Shown: in pieces, positions 35,639 through 56,303 of the stretch | Layout of the letters: every line of letters begins with the position of its first letter | Position numbering within the stretch: the first letter of the stretch is position 1 | Assembly: GCF_011174775.1 (NCBI RefSeq) | Contig: NZ_JAANHS010000001.1 | Coordinates: forward strand, 419,912 to 483,911 | From: Rhodobacter calidifons | GTDB lineage: Bacteria; Pseudomonadota; Alphaproteobacteria; Rhodobacterales; Rhodobacteraceae | Reading direction: 5' to 3' | Length of the DNA stretch: 64,000 nucleotides | Notes under the pieces: model-generated | The model's input: the letters and a program-made list of their open reading frames with translations, nothing else | What the model was told of the DNA's origin: nothing | Databases searched by the model: none | Translations under genes and position numbers: made by a program

Positions 35639-35828
35639 GGGGGGAAGGTAGGGATTCTTCGGTCCTGACAGTTGGTTGGTCTTCGAGCTTTGCAGACTGT
35701 GACAGTGCCAAGGCTTGCAATGCTTGACCTAAGACCCGCCCTGCCGCACCTTTCCTAGAAATCAATGCAGCGCTATCTTCGGCGCATGGTCACCTCAGAT
35801 GCAAGTTGTCTTTAGCGAGAAACCCTGA

Positions 35829-36215
35829 ATGTTCATGGACCATGTTCTTACCTACCTTACACCTGCTGTCGTCGCCGCTATTGTCGCCGCGGCAATGTCA
35901 ATTTCGCTTCCTTGGGTAAACTGGGGAATTGAGAAACGGCGCCTTCAGAGACAACGCCGAATTGACTACATCGACGCTGTTCGTAGGTTCGCTCAAGATC
36001 ACAGTGCAGCTCTCTCCGAATTGGTCCAAACCCCCGAGTATGCCGCTATCCGCAAGCATCTCCCCACTGAATTCGTTTCAAAGATCGAGCGAGCGGACGG
36101 GGAACTAAGGATAAATGTTGTTTTGGGGCATGGGCGATCAAGTGGTGCAAACAACTTCAGGCCGCAGCTATTCGACGAACTTTCCAAGCTTGAGATGAGA
36201 TGGAAGCTCGTCTAA
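35829..36215 (+). CDS. AT-rich hypothetical protein with one membrane helix
   Basis: A 128-residue open frame opposite to the ribosomal genes, in DNA of about 50% GC. Residues about 9-30 form one hydrophobic helix (LTPAVVAAIVAAAMSISLP), followed by a basic stretch (EKRRLQRQRRIDYIDAVRRF) and a soluble part ending in FRPQLFDELSKLEMRWKLV. No clear ribosome site precedes the ATG. I do not recognise the family. Base composition and orientation suggest acquisition by transfer. It splits rplW from rplB. Confidence 0.5.
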   Translation: MFMDHVLTYLTPAVVAAIVAAAMSISLPWVNWGIEKRRLQRQRRIDYIDAVRRFAQDHSAALSELVQTPEYAAIRKHLPTEFVSKIERADGELRINVVLGHGRSSGANNFRPQLFDELSKLEMRWKLV

Positions 36216-36264
36216 GCTGACAGGTAGAAATACACCACCAACATTCACCGCGCCCCAGAATGGC

Positions 36265-36291
36265 AAAAGCCCCCGCCTTCCGGCAGGGGCT
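36265..36291 (-). terminator. Intrinsic terminator after rplW
   Basis: Read leftward, AGCCCCTGCC-GGAA-GGCGGGGGCT is followed by TTTG. The stem has one mismatch (T opposite G can wobble). It lies about 26 bases after the rplW stop and ends the upstream transcript before the accessory gene. Confidence 0.75.
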
Positions 36292-36316
36292 CTCTCATTT
36301 CACTCAAGCCTAAGGC

Positions 36317-36637
36317 TCAGAGGCCGGTCGTCACGTCGATCGTCTGACCGTCTTCCAACATGACATAGGCCTTCTTCTTGTCCGACCGCTCGCCGGGGCG
36401 ACCGCGGAAGCGTTTGGCCTTGCCCTTGGTGATGGTGGTGTTCACCGCCTTCACCTTCACGCCAAAGATCGCCTCGACGGCTTCCTTGATCTGCGGCTTG
36501 GACGCATCCATCGCGACCTGGAACACGACGGCCCCCGCCTCCGAGGCCATGGTGGCCTTTTCGGTGATGACCGGCTTCTGGATCAGGTCGTAGTGCTCCG
36601 GCTTCAGGCTCGCCGCGGTTTTCGGTGCTTTGCTCAT
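36317..36637 (-). CDS. rplW: 50S ribosomal protein L23
   Basis: A 106-residue tunnel-exit protein that docks trigger factor and [23 protein letters not shown] and [20 protein letters not shown] are diagnostic. It overlaps the rplD stop by four bases (ATGA). In the standard operon rplB follows directly; here a terminator and a foreign gene follow. Confidence 0.97.
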   Translation of the reverse strand: MSKAPKTAASLKPEHYDLIQKPVITEKATMASEAGAVVFQVAMDASKPQIKEAVEAIFGVKVKAVNTTITKGKAKRFRGRPGERSDKKKAYVMLEDGQTIDVTTGL

Positions 36638-37254
36638 TTCAGGCGAGCCTCCAGGGCTTCGATACCGGCCTTGGTGATGACCAGGGTATCACGCTTCAGG
36701 ATGTCGTAGACGTTGGCGCCGATGGTCGGCAGGACGTCCACACCCTCCAGGTTGCGGGCGGCCAGGGCGAAGTTCGGATCGACCGAAGCGCCGTCGATGA
36801 TGAGGACGCGCTTCCAGCCGAGTTCCGACTTCACCTTGGCGAGATGGGCGGTCTTGGCCTCGGCCAGCGTGGCCGCGTCCAGGATCACCAGCTCACCCGC
36901 CTTGGCCTTGGCCGAGAGCGCATGCCGCAGCCCGAGGGCGCGGAACTTCTTCGGCAGGTCATGGGCGTGGCTGCGCGGGGTCGGGCCCTTGTAGACGCCG
37001 CCGTGCCGGAAGATCGGTGCCTTCTTCGAACCGTGGCGTGCGCCGCCGGTGCCCTTCTGGCGATAGATCTTCTTGGTCGAGTAGCTGACGTCCGACTTGC
37101 CGAGGACCGAGTGGGTCCCCGCCTGGGCCTTCGCCCGCTGCCAGCGCACCACGCGGTGCAGGATGTCGGCGCGCGGCTCGAGGCCGAACAGCGCTTCGTC
37201 CAGTTCGACGGAACCGGCCTTGCCGCCGTCCAGCTTGATCACATCGAGTTTCAT
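36634..37254 (-). CDS. rplD: 50S ribosomal protein L4
   Basis: A 206-residue protein whose loop reaches the exit tunnel. The loop region [20 protein letters not shown] looks wild type. In E. coli L4 autoregulates the S10 operon; the fragmentation here would uncouple rplB onward from such control. It overlaps the rplC stop and the rplW start by four bases each. Confidence 0.97.
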   Translation of the reverse strand: MKLDVIKLDGGKAGSVELDEALFGLEPRADILHRVVRWQRAKAQAGTHSVLGKSDVSYSTKKIYRQKGTGGARHGSKKAPIFRHGGVYKGPTPRSHAHDLPKKFRALGLRHALSAKAKAGELVILDAATLAEAKTAHLAKVKSELGWKRVLIIDGASVDPNFALAARNLEGVDVLPTIGANVYDILKRDTLVITKAGIEALEARLK

Positions 37255-37970
37255 GCTTCACCCCCTTCGGCGGCGACTTCAGCGGCCGGAGCAGCGGCAG
37301 TCCGGATCGCGGCGGGACGCGGGGCGTCCTTGGCTTCCGGCTTCTTCACGGCGTCCTTGATCGTGACCCAGCCACCCTTCGATCCGGGGACCGCGCCCTT
37401 GATCATGATGAGACCGCGGTCGGCATCGGTGCGCACCACTTGCAGGTTCTGCGTGGTCACGCGCACCGCACCCATGTGGCCGGCCATCTTCTTGCCCTTG
37501 AACACCTTGCCGGGGTCCTGGCACTGGCCGGTCGAGCCGTGCGACCGGTGCGACACCGACACACCGTGGCTGGCGCGCAGGCCGCCGAAGTTGTGCCGTT
37601 TCATCGCACCGGCAAAACCTTTGCCGATCGAGGTGCCCGCGACATCGACATACTGGCCTTCCAGATAGTGGTCGGCGGTGATTTCCGCGCCCACTTCGAT
37701 CAGGCAGTCGGGCGAGACGCGGAATTCCGCGATCTTGCGCTTGGGCGCCACGTTCGCCTTGGCGAAATGGCCGCGCTGCGCGGCGGTGGTCCGCTTGGCC
37801 TTGGCCACGCCCGCACCCAGCTGGACGGCGGTGTAGCCGTCCTTGTCCGCGGTGCGCTGTGCCACGACCTGAAGGCTGTCGAGTTGCAGGACCGTCACCG
37901 GAACCTGCTTGCCGTCGGCCAGGAACAGCCGGGTCATGCCCAGCTTCTTCGCAATAACTCCAGAGCGCAT
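37251..37970 (-). CDS. rplC: 50S ribosomal protein L3
   Basis: A 239-residue assembly-initiator protein. [17 protein letters not shown] opens it, and the extended loop with [20 protein letters not shown] contains the glutamine methylated by PrmB in other bacteria. A C-terminal Ala/Glu-rich extension (about 30 residues) goes beyond the core, as usual in alphaproteobacteria. ATG 37970 is 13 bases after the rpsJ stop and has GGAGGG upstream. Confidence 0.97.
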   Translation of the reverse strand: MRSGVIAKKLGMTRLFLADGKQVPVTVLQLDSLQVVAQRTADKDGYTAVQLGAGVAKAKRTTAAQRGHFAKANVAPKRKIAEFRVSPDCLIEVGAEITADHYLEGQYVDVAGTSIGKGFAGAMKRHNFGGLRASHGVSVSHRSHGSTGQCQDPGKVFKGKKMAGHMGAVRVTTQNLQVVRTDADRGLIMIKGAVPGSKGGWVTIKDAVKKPEAKDAPRPAAIRTAAAPAAEVAAEGGEA

Positions 37971-37983
37971 CTGCCTGCCCTCC

Positions 37984-38292
37984 TTACACTTTGATCTCGA
38001 CGTCCACACCGGCCGCGAGGTCGAGCTTCATCAGCGCGTCCACGGTCTGCGGGGTGGGGTCGACGATGTCGAGAAGCCGCTTGTGCGTGCGGATCTCCCA
38101 TTGGTCGCGCGACTTCTTGTCGATGTGCGGACCACGGAGAACCGTGAATTTCTCGATCTTGTTGGGCAGCGGAATCGGCCCGCGGACGGTGGCACCGGTA
38201 CGCTTCGCGGTGTTCACGATTTCCTGCGTGCTGGCGTCCAGCACACGGTAATCGAAGGCGCGAAGCCGGATGCGGATGGTCTGACCTTGCAT
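37984..38292 (-). CDS. rpsJ: 30S ribosomal protein S10 (NusE)
   Basis: A 102-residue protein with a double role, in the small-subunit head and as NusE in transcription antitermination with NusG (56391-56924). [19 protein letters not shown] and [20 protein letters not shown] are diagnostic. The conserved N-terminus at 38292 fixes the start. It lies 114 bases after tuf, across a hairpin. Confidence 0.98.
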   Translation of the reverse strand: MQGQTIRIRLRAFDYRVLDASTQEIVNTAKRTGATVRGPIPLPNKIEKFTVLRGPHIDKKSRDQWEIRTHKRLLDIVDPTPQTVDALMKLDLAAGVDVEIKV

Positions 38293-38361
38293 CGGTTTTT
38301 TCCCTTTAGAACATCGGCCTGGGGCGACGCGCCTCACCCGAGAGGTTCTGTTTCGTTGGTC

Positions 38362-38390
38362 GAAGGGCGGGCTTCTACAGCCCACCCTTC
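38362..38390. promoter_or_regulatory. Hairpin between tuf and rpsJ
   Basis: GAAGGG-c-GGGCT (38362-38373) pairs with AGCCC-a-CCCTTC (38379-38390), with one mismatch and a 5-base loop. It follows the tuf stop by 17 bases. No U-tract follows, so partial termination or mRNA protection is more likely than full termination. Confidence 0.5.
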
Positions 38391-38406
38391 AGGAGTGCAA
38401 TACGCC

Positions 38407-39582
<1,176 letters not shown>

Positions 39583-39603
39583 GCTGGCCTCCTGTTTCGG
39601 TGC

Positions 39604-39659
39604 GGTGCGCGATGAATGCGCACCCTACGGGTTGGTAGGGTGCGCCTTTAGGGCGCACC
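39604..39659. repeat. Two inverted GGTGCGC palindromic units between fusA and tuf
   Basis: GGTGCGC-GATGAAT-GCGCACC plus CTAC (39604-39628) is followed by the inverted unit GTAGGGTGCGC...GCGCACC (39635-39659). The first is the same unit as at 31953-31976. The pair can fold as two hairpins or one long one. Confidence 0.7.
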
Positions 39660-39664
39660 GAATG

Positions 39665-41782
<2,118 letters not shown>

Positions 41783-41794
41783 GATCTGCGCTCC

Positions 41795-42265
41795 TTACCA
41801 GCGATAGTGGCTGAACGCCTTGTTCGCGTCGGCCATCTTGTGGGTGTCTTCGCGCTTCTTCACGGCACTGCCGCGGTTCTGCACGGCATCGGCCAGTTCG
41901 GCGGCCAGACGCTCTTCCATCGTGTTCTCGTTGCGCTTGCGAGCGGCGGCGATCAGCCAGCGGATCGCCAGGGCCTCGCGACGTTCGGTCCGAACCTCGA
42001 CCGGGACCTGATAGGTCGCACCGCCGACGCGGCGCGAGCGGACCTCGACCGAGGGCTTCACGTTGTCGAGCGCTTCGTGGAAAGCCTCGACCGCCGGGCG
42101 CTTCAGACGGGTCTGGACGCGGTCAAGCGCGCCATAGACGATCGACTCGGCGACCGATTTCTTGCCGTCGAGCATCAGGTTGTTCATGAACTTGGTGACC
42201 ACCCGGTCGCCGAACTTGGCATCGGGCAGGATTTCGCGCTTTTCGGCGGCGTGACGACGGGACAT
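41795..42265 (-). CDS. rpsG: 30S ribosomal protein S7
   Basis: A 156-residue protein that nucleates the small-subunit head and, in E. coli, represses the str operon. [20 protein letters not shown] and the segment around [18 protein letters not shown] sequence ([19 protein letters not shown]) are diagnostic. The C-terminal [10 protein letters not shown] is typical. It lies 11 bases after rpsL. Confidence 0.98.
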   Translation of the reverse strand: MSRRHAAEKREILPDAKFGDRVVTKFMNNLMLDGKKSVAESIVYGALDRVQTRLKRPAVEAFHEALDNVKPSVEVRSRRVGGATYQVPVEVRTERREALAIRWLIAAARKRNENTMEERLAAELADAVQNRGSAVKKREDTHKMADANKAFSHYRW

Positions 42266-42276
42266 CTTCTATCTCC

Positions 42277-42648
42277 TCACTTCGGACGCTTGGCGCCGTA
42301 TTTCGAACGACGCTGACGACGCTCTTTCACGCCCTGGGTGTCCAGAACGCCGCGGAGGATGTGGTAACGCACACCCGGAAGGTCCTTGACCCGGCCGCCA
42401 CGGATCAGGACGACGGAGTGTTCCTGAAGGTTGTGCTTTTCGCCGGGGATGTAGGAGATGACCTCGAAGCCGTTGGTCAGGCGCACCTTGGCGACTTTCC
42501 GCATGGCCGAGTTCGGCTTCTTCGGGGTGGTGGTATAGACGCGGGTGCAGACCCCACGTTTCTGCGGGCAGGATTCCAGGTGCTGCGACTTGGATTTCCG
42601 GACCACTGCTTCCCGGGGCTTCCGGATCAGCTGTTGAATCGTCGGCAT
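42277..42648 (-). CDS. rpsL: 30S ribosomal protein S12
   Basis: A 123-residue decoding-centre protein. [15 protein letters not shown] opens it. The streptomycin-relevant loops [10 protein letters not shown] and [12 protein letters not shown] keep lysines at the two sensitive positions, so streptomycin sensitivity is predicted at this locus. First gene of the str operon, behind a near-consensus promoter with a leader of about 212 nt. Confidence 0.98.
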   Translation of the reverse strand: MPTIQQLIRKPREAVVRKSKSQHLESCPQKRGVCTRVYTTTPKKPNSAMRKVAKVRLTNGFEVISYIPGEKHNLQEHSVVLIRGGRVKDLPGVRYHILRGVLDTQGVKERRQRRSKYGAKRPK

Positions 42649-42866
42649 TCACGTTCCTCGTTTCGATACTCGCCGGGTGCCACCTCGGCGCCGCTTCTCG
42701 ACCGTGCCCTGCGCGAATCGCAAAACACGAACACCGCATCCACCGCCGTTTCCGGCGATGCCGCGGTGGAATTCCAGAGGATCGGGGCGTTTTCGGCCCG
42801 GATCATGACCACATCAAGCGCTCTGAGCCCTGGGACAAGGCAGACCTCGCCCTTCGGGTTGGGCGG

Positions 42867-42895
42867 CGTATAGGGGGAATCGGTGGAGGTGTCAA
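42867..42895 (-). promoter_or_regulatory. Strong predicted promoter of rpsL-rpsG-fusA-tuf
   Basis: On the reverse strand, TTGACA (42890-42895) is a perfect -35 box. After 17 bases rich in C comes TATACG (42867-42872). This is the best match among the promoters in the window and the model for the others listed. Confidence 0.75.
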
Positions 42896-42917
42896 TGGAC
42901 GCCCCCTGCCCTGCCGC

Positions 42918-43796
42918 TCAGCCCGGCCGGCGGCGCAGCTGGCGCTCGCGCCAGAGCGTGAAGAGACCCGCGCCGACGACGATCGCCGCACCGAGCAGGG
43001 TCCAGCCGTCGGGCAGGTCGCCAAAGACGAAAAGTCCCAGGACGATGGCCCAGAGCAGCGAGGTATAGCGGAACGGCGCGACCATGCCGACATCGCCGTG
43101 GCGCATGGCGCTGACCGATGTGAGGTAGCCGACGATCAGGAAAAGCCCGGCGCCAAGCACCTTGGCGGCCTCGCCGCTGTCGGGGCTTTGCCAGCCCTGG
43201 AACAGGGTGCCGGTCCAGCCCATCAGTGTCACCGCGACCGCAGCGCCCAGGGCGACCAGGGCCGAGGGCACCTGGCCCTGCAAGGGCCGCACCGACAGGT
43301 CGCGGACCACCACGCAGGCGACCGAGGCAAGACCCAGCAGCGACCAGCGGTCGAAGCCTTCGGTGCCCGGGCGGATGATGATGAGGACGCCTGCGAGGCC
43401 CACCAGGATCGCGGTCATCCGCCGCCAGCCGATCCGGTCGCCGTAGACGATGGCGGCGCCGAGGGTGATCAGCAGCGGCAGGGCCTGAAGGATGGCCGAC
43501 AGATTGGCAAGCGGCATCCGCAGCAGGGCCTCGAGGAAAAAGACCGTTGCGGCCACGTCCGCCAGCGACCGCAACAGGATGAGCCCCGCGTCGCGGCGGT
43601 TCGGACGAAAGCGGAAGGCCCCCGTCGCCAGGCACAGCAGCGCAAGGCCCGCCACCGCGATCAGCCCGCGCAGGCCGATGGTCTGGAACAGGGGCAGGGT
43701 CAGGGTGACCGATTTCATGAAGGTGTCGTTGATGGTGAAGGCGGCCATCGAGGCGCACATCAGAAGGATGCCGCGAAGGTTTTCCGATACGGGCAA
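42918..43796 (-). CDS. EamA/DMT-family membrane transporter
   Basis: A 292-residue protein with about ten hydrophobic helices in two EamA repeats, of the drug/metabolite transporter superfamily. ENLRGILLMCASMAAFTIND opens helix 1, and RSLADVAATVFFLEALLRMP and FRYTSLLWAIVLGLFVFGD are typical. A TTG at 43796 is chosen as start because AGGAGAAGGA precedes it and no ATG or GTG lies closer. The substrate is unknown. It stands between rpoC and rpsL, splitting the beta and str operons, and appears to be a single-gene unit. Confidence 0.88.
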   Translation of the reverse strand: MPVSENLRGILLMCASMAAFTINDTFMKSVTLTLPLFQTIGLRGLIAVAGLALLCLATGAFRFRPNRRDAGLILLRSLADVAATVFFLEALLRMPLANLSAILQALPLLITLGAAIVYGDRIGWRRMTAILVGLAGVLIIIRPGTEGFDRWSLLGLASVACVVVRDLSVRPLQGQVPSALVALGAAVAVTLMGWTGTLFQGWQSPDSGEAAKVLGAGLFLIVGYLTSVSAMRHGDVGMVAPFRYTSLLWAIVLGLFVFGDLPDGWTLLGAAIVVGAGLFTLWRERQLRRRPG

Positions 43797-44320
43797 GATG
43801 GGGTCCTTCTCCTGGCCCCTTCGGTAGCAGGCGGCATGGGCAAGGGGAAGGGTCAACCCGCGAAAAGACTTTTCGCGTCTTTGCACTCAAGGGTTCAGGC
43901 GGGGGTGTCTGCCGTCCGGAAAGGCTTGCCGCCTTGCCTGGCCGGGGTGGATTTCGCGTCTGGATTTCGACTTGGGCGCGGCCCTGCAAGTCCTTTGTCG
44001 CGTCGTCGGGCTCCGCCTCCTTCTCGGGTGATGGGGGTTTTCCACCCCCGAACCCCCGGAGAGTATTTTCGACGTGAGCAAGCCGGAGCCGGTCAGCCGG
44101 CACGGCTGCGAGAGAGAGGCGCGGACTCTCCGCGCGGGAAACGGCAAGGGTGATTGCCGGTTTCAAGCACTTCCCCCGGGCGTCGGCAGTTTCAGCCTGG
44201 CGCCTCGCCTTGCAACTGCATCCGCGGCAGCGCCGACCGAGGAAGGGGTGGGGGGGGTGAGCCCGATCAGAAAACGCATGGGTTTTCCCGGCCGATGACT
44301 GCCCCGGAAGACGCCACCCC
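43797..44320. other. Gene-free stretch with palindromes and a common intergenic motif
   Basis: No credible gene is seen. CGCGAAAAG-A-CTTTTCGCG (43859-43877) is a 19-base palindrome in front of the transporter gene. At 44032-44079 a GGGGGT/ACCCCC hairpin leads into CCCCCGGAGAGTATTTTCGA, resembling a string often seen between genes in Rhodobacteraceae (from memory, not searched). Confidence 0.5.
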
Positions 44321-44330
44321 TTTCCGAAAA

Positions 44331-44366
44331 GGGAAACCCCCGCCACCCTTTCGGATGGCGGGGGCT
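44331..44366 (-). terminator. Intrinsic terminator after rpoC
   Basis: Read leftward, CCCCCGCCA pairs with TGGCGGGGG (44356-44364 and 44337-44345), followed by TTTCCCTTTT. It lies 26 bases after the rpoC stop and ends the rplKAJL-rpoBC transcription unit. Confidence 0.8.
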
Positions 44367-44390
44367 GACCTTGCGGATCGCCGGTCCGGA

Positions 44391-48641
<4,251 letters not shown>

Positions 48642-48683
48642 GTCATTTTCCCATGTTCGGGGCTGCGGTCAGAGGGTTGAGGC

Positions 48684-48727
48684 CAAATTCCTTCGAAGGA
48701 ATTTGCAAAAATCTTCGAAGATTTTTG
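48684..48727. repeat. Two abutting perfect 22-bp palindromes between rpoB and rpoC
   Basis: CAAATTCCTTC/GAAGGAATTTG (48684-48705) touches CAAAAATCTTC/GAAGATTTTTG (48706-48727). Outer GGC/GCC bases can close both into a three-way junction. Each has a central TTCGAA. It is AT-rich in a GC-rich operon and may act as an RNA-processing or stabilising site between the two polymerase genes. Confidence 0.85.
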
Positions 48728-48731
48728 GCCC

Positions 48732-52865
<4,134 letters not shown>

Positions 52866-52957
52866 GTTTCTGGTCACCTTTCCGTGTTTCGCTGGCGCAC
52901 CACCCGTCGGGCCACGGGCGCGCACCGCTTGCGAAGAGACCGATGGGTTCCATTCGT

Positions 52958-53024
52958 GCCGCCCGTCCCGAAGGGCGGCTCCCGAACCCGGTCGCGTCTG
53001 GGAAGAGGCTCGCACGCGAGCCTC
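52958..53024. promoter_or_regulatory. Two hairpins in the rpoB leader
   Basis: GCCGCCC/GGGCGGC with an 8-base loop (52958-52979) and GAGGCTCGC/GCGAGCCTC with a 2-base centre (53005-53024) lie between the sulfotransferase stop and rpoB. They may tune read-through or mRNA processing ahead of rpoB. No clear promoter boxes were found in 52866-53052. Confidence 0.5.
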
Positions 53025-53052
53025 CAACGAGAGGCGATCGTGTTTTCCGGCC

Positions 53053-53745
53053 TCACACCGGCAGGTCTGCGTCGGCGTATGCCTCCCTGTATTCCTTTAC
53101 CCAGTCGAAGATCACGCTGGTCCCGACATAGGCCATGATCCTTTCCCTGGTCGCCGGGGCGAGGCTGTGAAAGTCGATCTTCGGCCCGCCGTCCTGCAAC
53201 CTGGGCACTTTGGCCTTGGCCCCGAAGTGACGGTTCATCTCGGTCTCGAAGCTGCCCATGTCCTCGACGAGGAACAGCTTGCTGAAATAGTCCCTGGACT
53301 TGCCCAGGAAGACCTCCTGATGGCTGAAGTGACGCGCGATCGATTTGGAGATCTGCATGTAGCGCGCGATATTGGCCATGAAAAGGTCGATATCGGGGTC
53401 GGGCGCAAGATCTGCGGCCGCCAGGGCGGGGCCTGCGGCCTCCTCGCTCAGTTCACGGTAGTGCAGCACCCGGTTGGAATAGGCCGACAACAGCCGCCGG
53501 ACCGGATCGCGGACCAGGGCGATGCGTTCGAAATCCGCGATCGCCGCGTGATCCACCAGCCTGAAGCGGTTGTTGACCACCAGCTGGTTCGCCACCGTGT
53601 TCAGGTCGTGAACGCATCCCTGGACCTGGTAGGGCATCAGCGGAAAGCCGTTCTCGAGCTCGAACAGAAAGGCGCGCACCGAGGTTCCCGCCGCCTTGGG
53701 CGAGAAGAACACGGCAAGCTTCTTCTGGGGCAAAAGATAGGGCAA
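53053..53745 (-). CDS. Sulfotransferase-family protein inserted before rpoB
   Basis: A 230-residue protein with the sulfotransferase (PAPS-binding) layout: the 5'-phosphosulfate loop FSPKAAGTS at residues 14-22 and the 3'-phosphate motif [19 protein letters not shown] at about 74-92. This matches the family that sulfates carbohydrates or lipids; the acceptor is unknown. It lies between rplL (131 bases away) and rpoB (187 bases), in the same direction, an unusual position within the highly conserved beta operon. It is probably at least partly co-transcribed. Sequence looks intact. Confidence 0.82.
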   Translation of the reverse strand: MPYLLPQKKLAVFFSPKAAGTSVRAFLFELENGFPLMPYQVQGCVHDLNTVANQLVVNNRFRLVDHAAIADFERIALVRDPVRRLLSAYSNRVLHYRELSEEAAGPALAAADLAPDPDIDLFMANIARYMQISKSIARHFSHQEVFLGKSRDYFSKLFLVEDMGSFETEMNRHFGAKAKVPRLQDGGPKIDFHSLAPATRERIMAYVGTSVIFDWVKEYREAYADADLPV

Positions 53746-53792
53746 GGGGCAGGATGTCCGTAAGGGCGGGGGTCTTCAGACGAAGAACGCCG

Positions 53793-53812
53793 CCCCGGCA
53801 AGAACGCCGGGG
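53793..53812 (-). terminator. Attenuator-like hairpin region after rplL
   Basis: CCCCGGC-AAGAAC-GCCGGGG, with partly pairing flanks, lies about 65 bases after the rplL stop. Read leftward it is followed by CGGCGTTCTTC. It resembles the rplL-rpoB attenuator known from other bacteria, but here it precedes the sulfotransferase gene. Confidence 0.5.
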
Positions 53813-53876
53813 AGGCGGATTTTCGTGCGGTCAGGTGCCAGCGATCCGCCGCCCCCTGCCGCTGTCGGATGTCCGA

Positions 53877-54257
53877 TTACTTCAGCTCGACCTTGGCGCC
53901 GGCTTCTTCGAACTTCTTCTTCATCGCCTCGGCGTCGGCCTTCGAGACGCCTTCCTTGACCTTGCCACCGGCTTCGGTCAGGTCCTTGGCTTCCTTCAGA
54001 CCCAGGCCGGTGATTTCGCGCACGACCTTGATCACGTTGATCTTGTTCGCGCCGGCGTCGGTCAGGACGACGTCGAACTCGGTCTTCTCTTCTTCGGCGG
54101 CGGCAGCAGCGCCAGCGCCCGGAGCAGCAGCCATCATGACGGCGCCACCGGCGGCCGGCTCGATGCCGTACTTGTCCTTCAGGATGGTCTTCAGTTCCTG
54201 CGCTTGCAGGAGGGTCAGACCGACGATCTCTTCGGCGAGTTTGTTCAGATCAGCCAT
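53877..54257 (-). CDS. rplL: 50S ribosomal protein L7/L12
   Basis: A 126-residue stalk protein that recruits translation factors. The N-terminal dimerisation domain ([20 protein letters not shown]) is followed by an Ala/Gly-rich hinge. The C-terminal factor-binding domain has [20 protein letters not shown] and [20 protein letters not shown]. It lies 79 bases after rplJ in normal order. Confidence 0.98.
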   Translation of the reverse strand: MADLNKLAEEIVGLTLLQAQELKTILKDKYGIEPAAGGAVMMAAAPGAGAAAAAEEEKTEFDVVLTDAGANKINVIKVVREITGLGLKEAKDLTEAGGKVKEGVSKADAEAMKKKFEEAGAKVELK

Positions 54258-54336
54258 TTTTCACGTTCCGTATGTTGAGATGGGTTCCAACGGTGCGGGG
54301 TCAACCACAACCGGGATGAAAGGATCGGGCCCCCGA

Positions 54337-54852
54337 CTAGGCGGCAGCCTTCTCCTCGATGGTCGACAGGATGCTTGCGATGTTCGAAGCAGGCGCGCCA
54401 ATGGCCCCGGCGATGTTCGACGCGGGCGCACCGATGCACGACACGATCTGAGCGATAAGCTCTTCGCGCGACGGCATGGCGGCCACGGCCTTGACACCGG
54501 CCTGGTCCAGAACCGTTTCGCCCATGGCCCCGCCGATGATGACGAACTTGTCGTTCGTCTTGGCGTAGGCATCGCAGACCTTGGCCGCAGCCACGGGGTC
54601 TTCCGAGAAGGACAGCACGGTCATGCCCGTGAGCAGGTCACCCATCTTTGCAGCGGGCTTCCCTTCAAGGGCGATCTTGGCGAGCGTGTTCTTGGCAACG
54701 CGAACGGACCCGCCCACTTCGCGAAGCTTCGCGCGCAGGTCCTGCATCTGTGCAACCGTCATCCCGGTGTAGTGGGCAACCACCACAACGCCAGAGCTTT
54801 CGAAGATCTGGCCGAGTTCCTCGACCACTTTCTCTTTCTGGGCTCTATCCAC
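54337..54852 (-). CDS. rplJ: 50S ribosomal protein L10
   Basis: A 171-residue stalk base that carries L7/L12 dimers on its C-terminal helix. It starts at GTG 54852 ([13 protein letters not shown]), with TTGGAG upstream; an in-frame ATG further up would add 42 unconserved residues encoded by the leader. The C-terminal part repeats GAPASNIA twice ([20 protein letters not shown]). L10 with L12 is expected to bind the mRNA leader and limit its own synthesis. Confidence 0.96.
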   Translation of the reverse strand: MDRAQKEKVVEELGQIFESSGVVVVAHYTGMTVAQMQDLRAKLREVGGSVRVAKNTLAKIALEGKPAAKMGDLLTGMTVLSFSEDPVAAAKVCDAYAKTNDKFVIIGGAMGETVLDQAGVKAVAAMPSREELIAQIVSCIGAPASNIAGAIGAPASNIASILSTIEEKAAA

Positions 54853-55080
54853 AGTTTCACTCCAAGGTTGGGGGTTTCCCCCCGGCTCATGTTTGCCCCC
54901 ATCGCTGGAGGCGTCGGGTCCGCTTTGGTTCCCGAAACCAAGATCGCCTCGAAAGGCGCCTTCAATCTCGTTCCCCATCTCAGGCAGGATTTATGGTGTT
55001 TGCGCACCACCCACCGTCTCGGACAGAACCGGGCCAAACAGGCGGCCCGGGTAGCATCCCGGTTTCCCGGGAATTCGTAG
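54853..55080 (-). promoter_or_regulatory. Probable L10 leader (autoregulatory mRNA element)
   Basis: The leader between rplA and rplJ is about 250 bases. Read leftward it includes GGTGCGCAAACACC, then AATCCTGCCTGAGATGGGGA, and a terminal GGGGGGAAACCCCC hairpin just before the ribosome site. The CCTGCCTGAGATGGGG part resembles the L10-L12 binding kink-turn region of known L10 leaders. Assignment is by eye only. Confidence 0.5.
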
Positions 55081-55098
55081 GTCGGGGCTTGCCCCGAC
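55081..55098. terminator. Hairpin after rplA
   Basis: GTCGGGGC-TT-GCCCCGAC has an 8-bp perfect stem 7 bases after the rplA stop. No U-tract follows, so it may be an mRNA 3' protector or attenuator between rplKA and rplJL. Confidence 0.45.
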
Positions 55099-55104
55099 TC
55101 TGAC

Positions 55105-55803
55105 TTACGCCTGGGTCGCCGAGGCGATGTCCACCGACACGCCCGGACCCATGGTCGAGGAGAGCGACACCTTCTTCAGGTAGGTCCCCTTGGCGCCGGT
55201 CGGCCGGGCCTTGGACACCGCATCCACGAAGGCGCGGATGTTCTGGGCCAGCTTCGCCTCGTCGAAGGACACCTTGCCGACGCCCGCGTGGACCACGCCG
55301 GCCTTCTCGACCTTGAACTGCACTTCCCCGCCCTTGGCACCCTCGACGGCCGCCTTCACGTCCATCGTCACGGTGCCGACCTTCGGGTTCGGCATCAGGT
55401 TGCGGGGCCCCAGGATCTTGCCCAGACGGCCGACCAGCGGCATCATGTCCGGGGTCGCGATGCAGCGGTCGAACTCGATCTTGCCCTGCTGGATCGTCTC
55501 CATCAGGTCCTCGGCGCCCACGATGTCGGCCCCGGCGGCCTTGGCCTCGTCGGCCTTGGCGCCACGGGCGAAGACGGCGACGCGGACGGTCTTGCCGGTG
55601 CCGTTCGGCAGGGCGACCACACCACGGACCATCTGATCGGCGTGGCGCGGATCGACGCCCAGGTTCATCGCGATCTCGACGGTTTCGTCGAACTTGGCCG
55701 AAGCGGCCTGCTTGACCAGCTTCACCGCCTCTTCGACCGAAACGTTCGACTTGCCCGCGAAAAGCTCTCTCGCCTTGGCCATGCGCTTTGCAATCTTTGC
55801 CAT
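55105..55803 (-). CDS. rplA: 50S ribosomal protein L1
   Basis: A 232-residue protein of the mobile L1 stalk, helping E-site tRNA release; in other bacteria it represses rpl[22 protein letters not shown] and [20 protein letters not shown] are diagnostic. It lies 5 bases after rplK. Confidence 0.98.
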   Translation of the reverse strand: MAKIAKRMAKARELFAGKSNVSVEEAVKLVKQAASAKFDETVEIAMNLGVDPRHADQMVRGVVALPNGTGKTVRVAVFARGAKADEAKAAGADIVGAEDLMETIQQGKIEFDRCIATPDMMPLVGRLGKILGPRNLMPNPKVGTVTMDVKAAVEGAKGGEVQFKVEKAGVVHAGVGKVSFDEAKLAQNIRAFVDAVSKARPTGAKGTYLKKVSLSSTMGPGVSVDIASATQA

Positions 55804-55808
55804 GGTGC

Positions 55809-56261
55809 TCAGCCCTTCACTTCGATGCCGCAGGATTGCGCCGAACCGAGGATGATCTTCATCGCCGCCTCGATCGAGTTGGCGTTCAGATCCTTCATCT
55901 TGGTCTCGGCGATCTTGCGCAGTTGCGCCGCGGTGATCGTGCCGGCCACTTCCCGGCCCGGCTTGGCCGAGCCCTTGGACCGCGACCGCTTGCCCACCGG
56001 CGGCAGACCGGCGGCCTGCTTGATGAGGAACGAGGCCGGCGGGGTCTTCAGCTCCAGGCTGAACGACTTGTCCTGGTAATAGGTGATGATGACGGGCGTG
56101 GGCGTGCCCGGCGGGATGTCGGCGGTCTTCGCGTTGAATTCCTTCACGAAGGCCATGATGTTCAGCCCGCGCTGACCCAGGGCCGGGCCGACCGGGGGCG
56201 AGGGGTTGGCCTGCTGGGCCTTCACTTGCAGCTTGAGGCTGCCGATAATCTTCTTGGCCAT
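55809..56261 (-). CDS. rplK: 50S ribosomal protein L11
   Basis: A 150-residue protein of the GTPase-associated centre, also needed for RelA activation. [20 protein letters not shown] and the C-terminal [20 protein letters not shown] are diagnostic. It starts the rplKAJL set, 129 bases after nusG across two hairpins. Confidence 0.98.
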   Translation of the reverse strand: MAKKIIGSLKLQVKAQQANPSPPVGPALGQRGLNIMAFVKEFNAKTADIPPGTPTPVIITYYQDKSFSLELKTPPASFLIKQAAGLPPVGKRSRSKGSAKPGREVAGTITAAQLRKIAETKMKDLNANSIEAAMKIILGSAQSCGIEVKG

Positions 56262-56303
56262 CTGGCCTTCTCCTTTGTCACCGTTGCTCTGCGTCTTGCA
56301 GAG

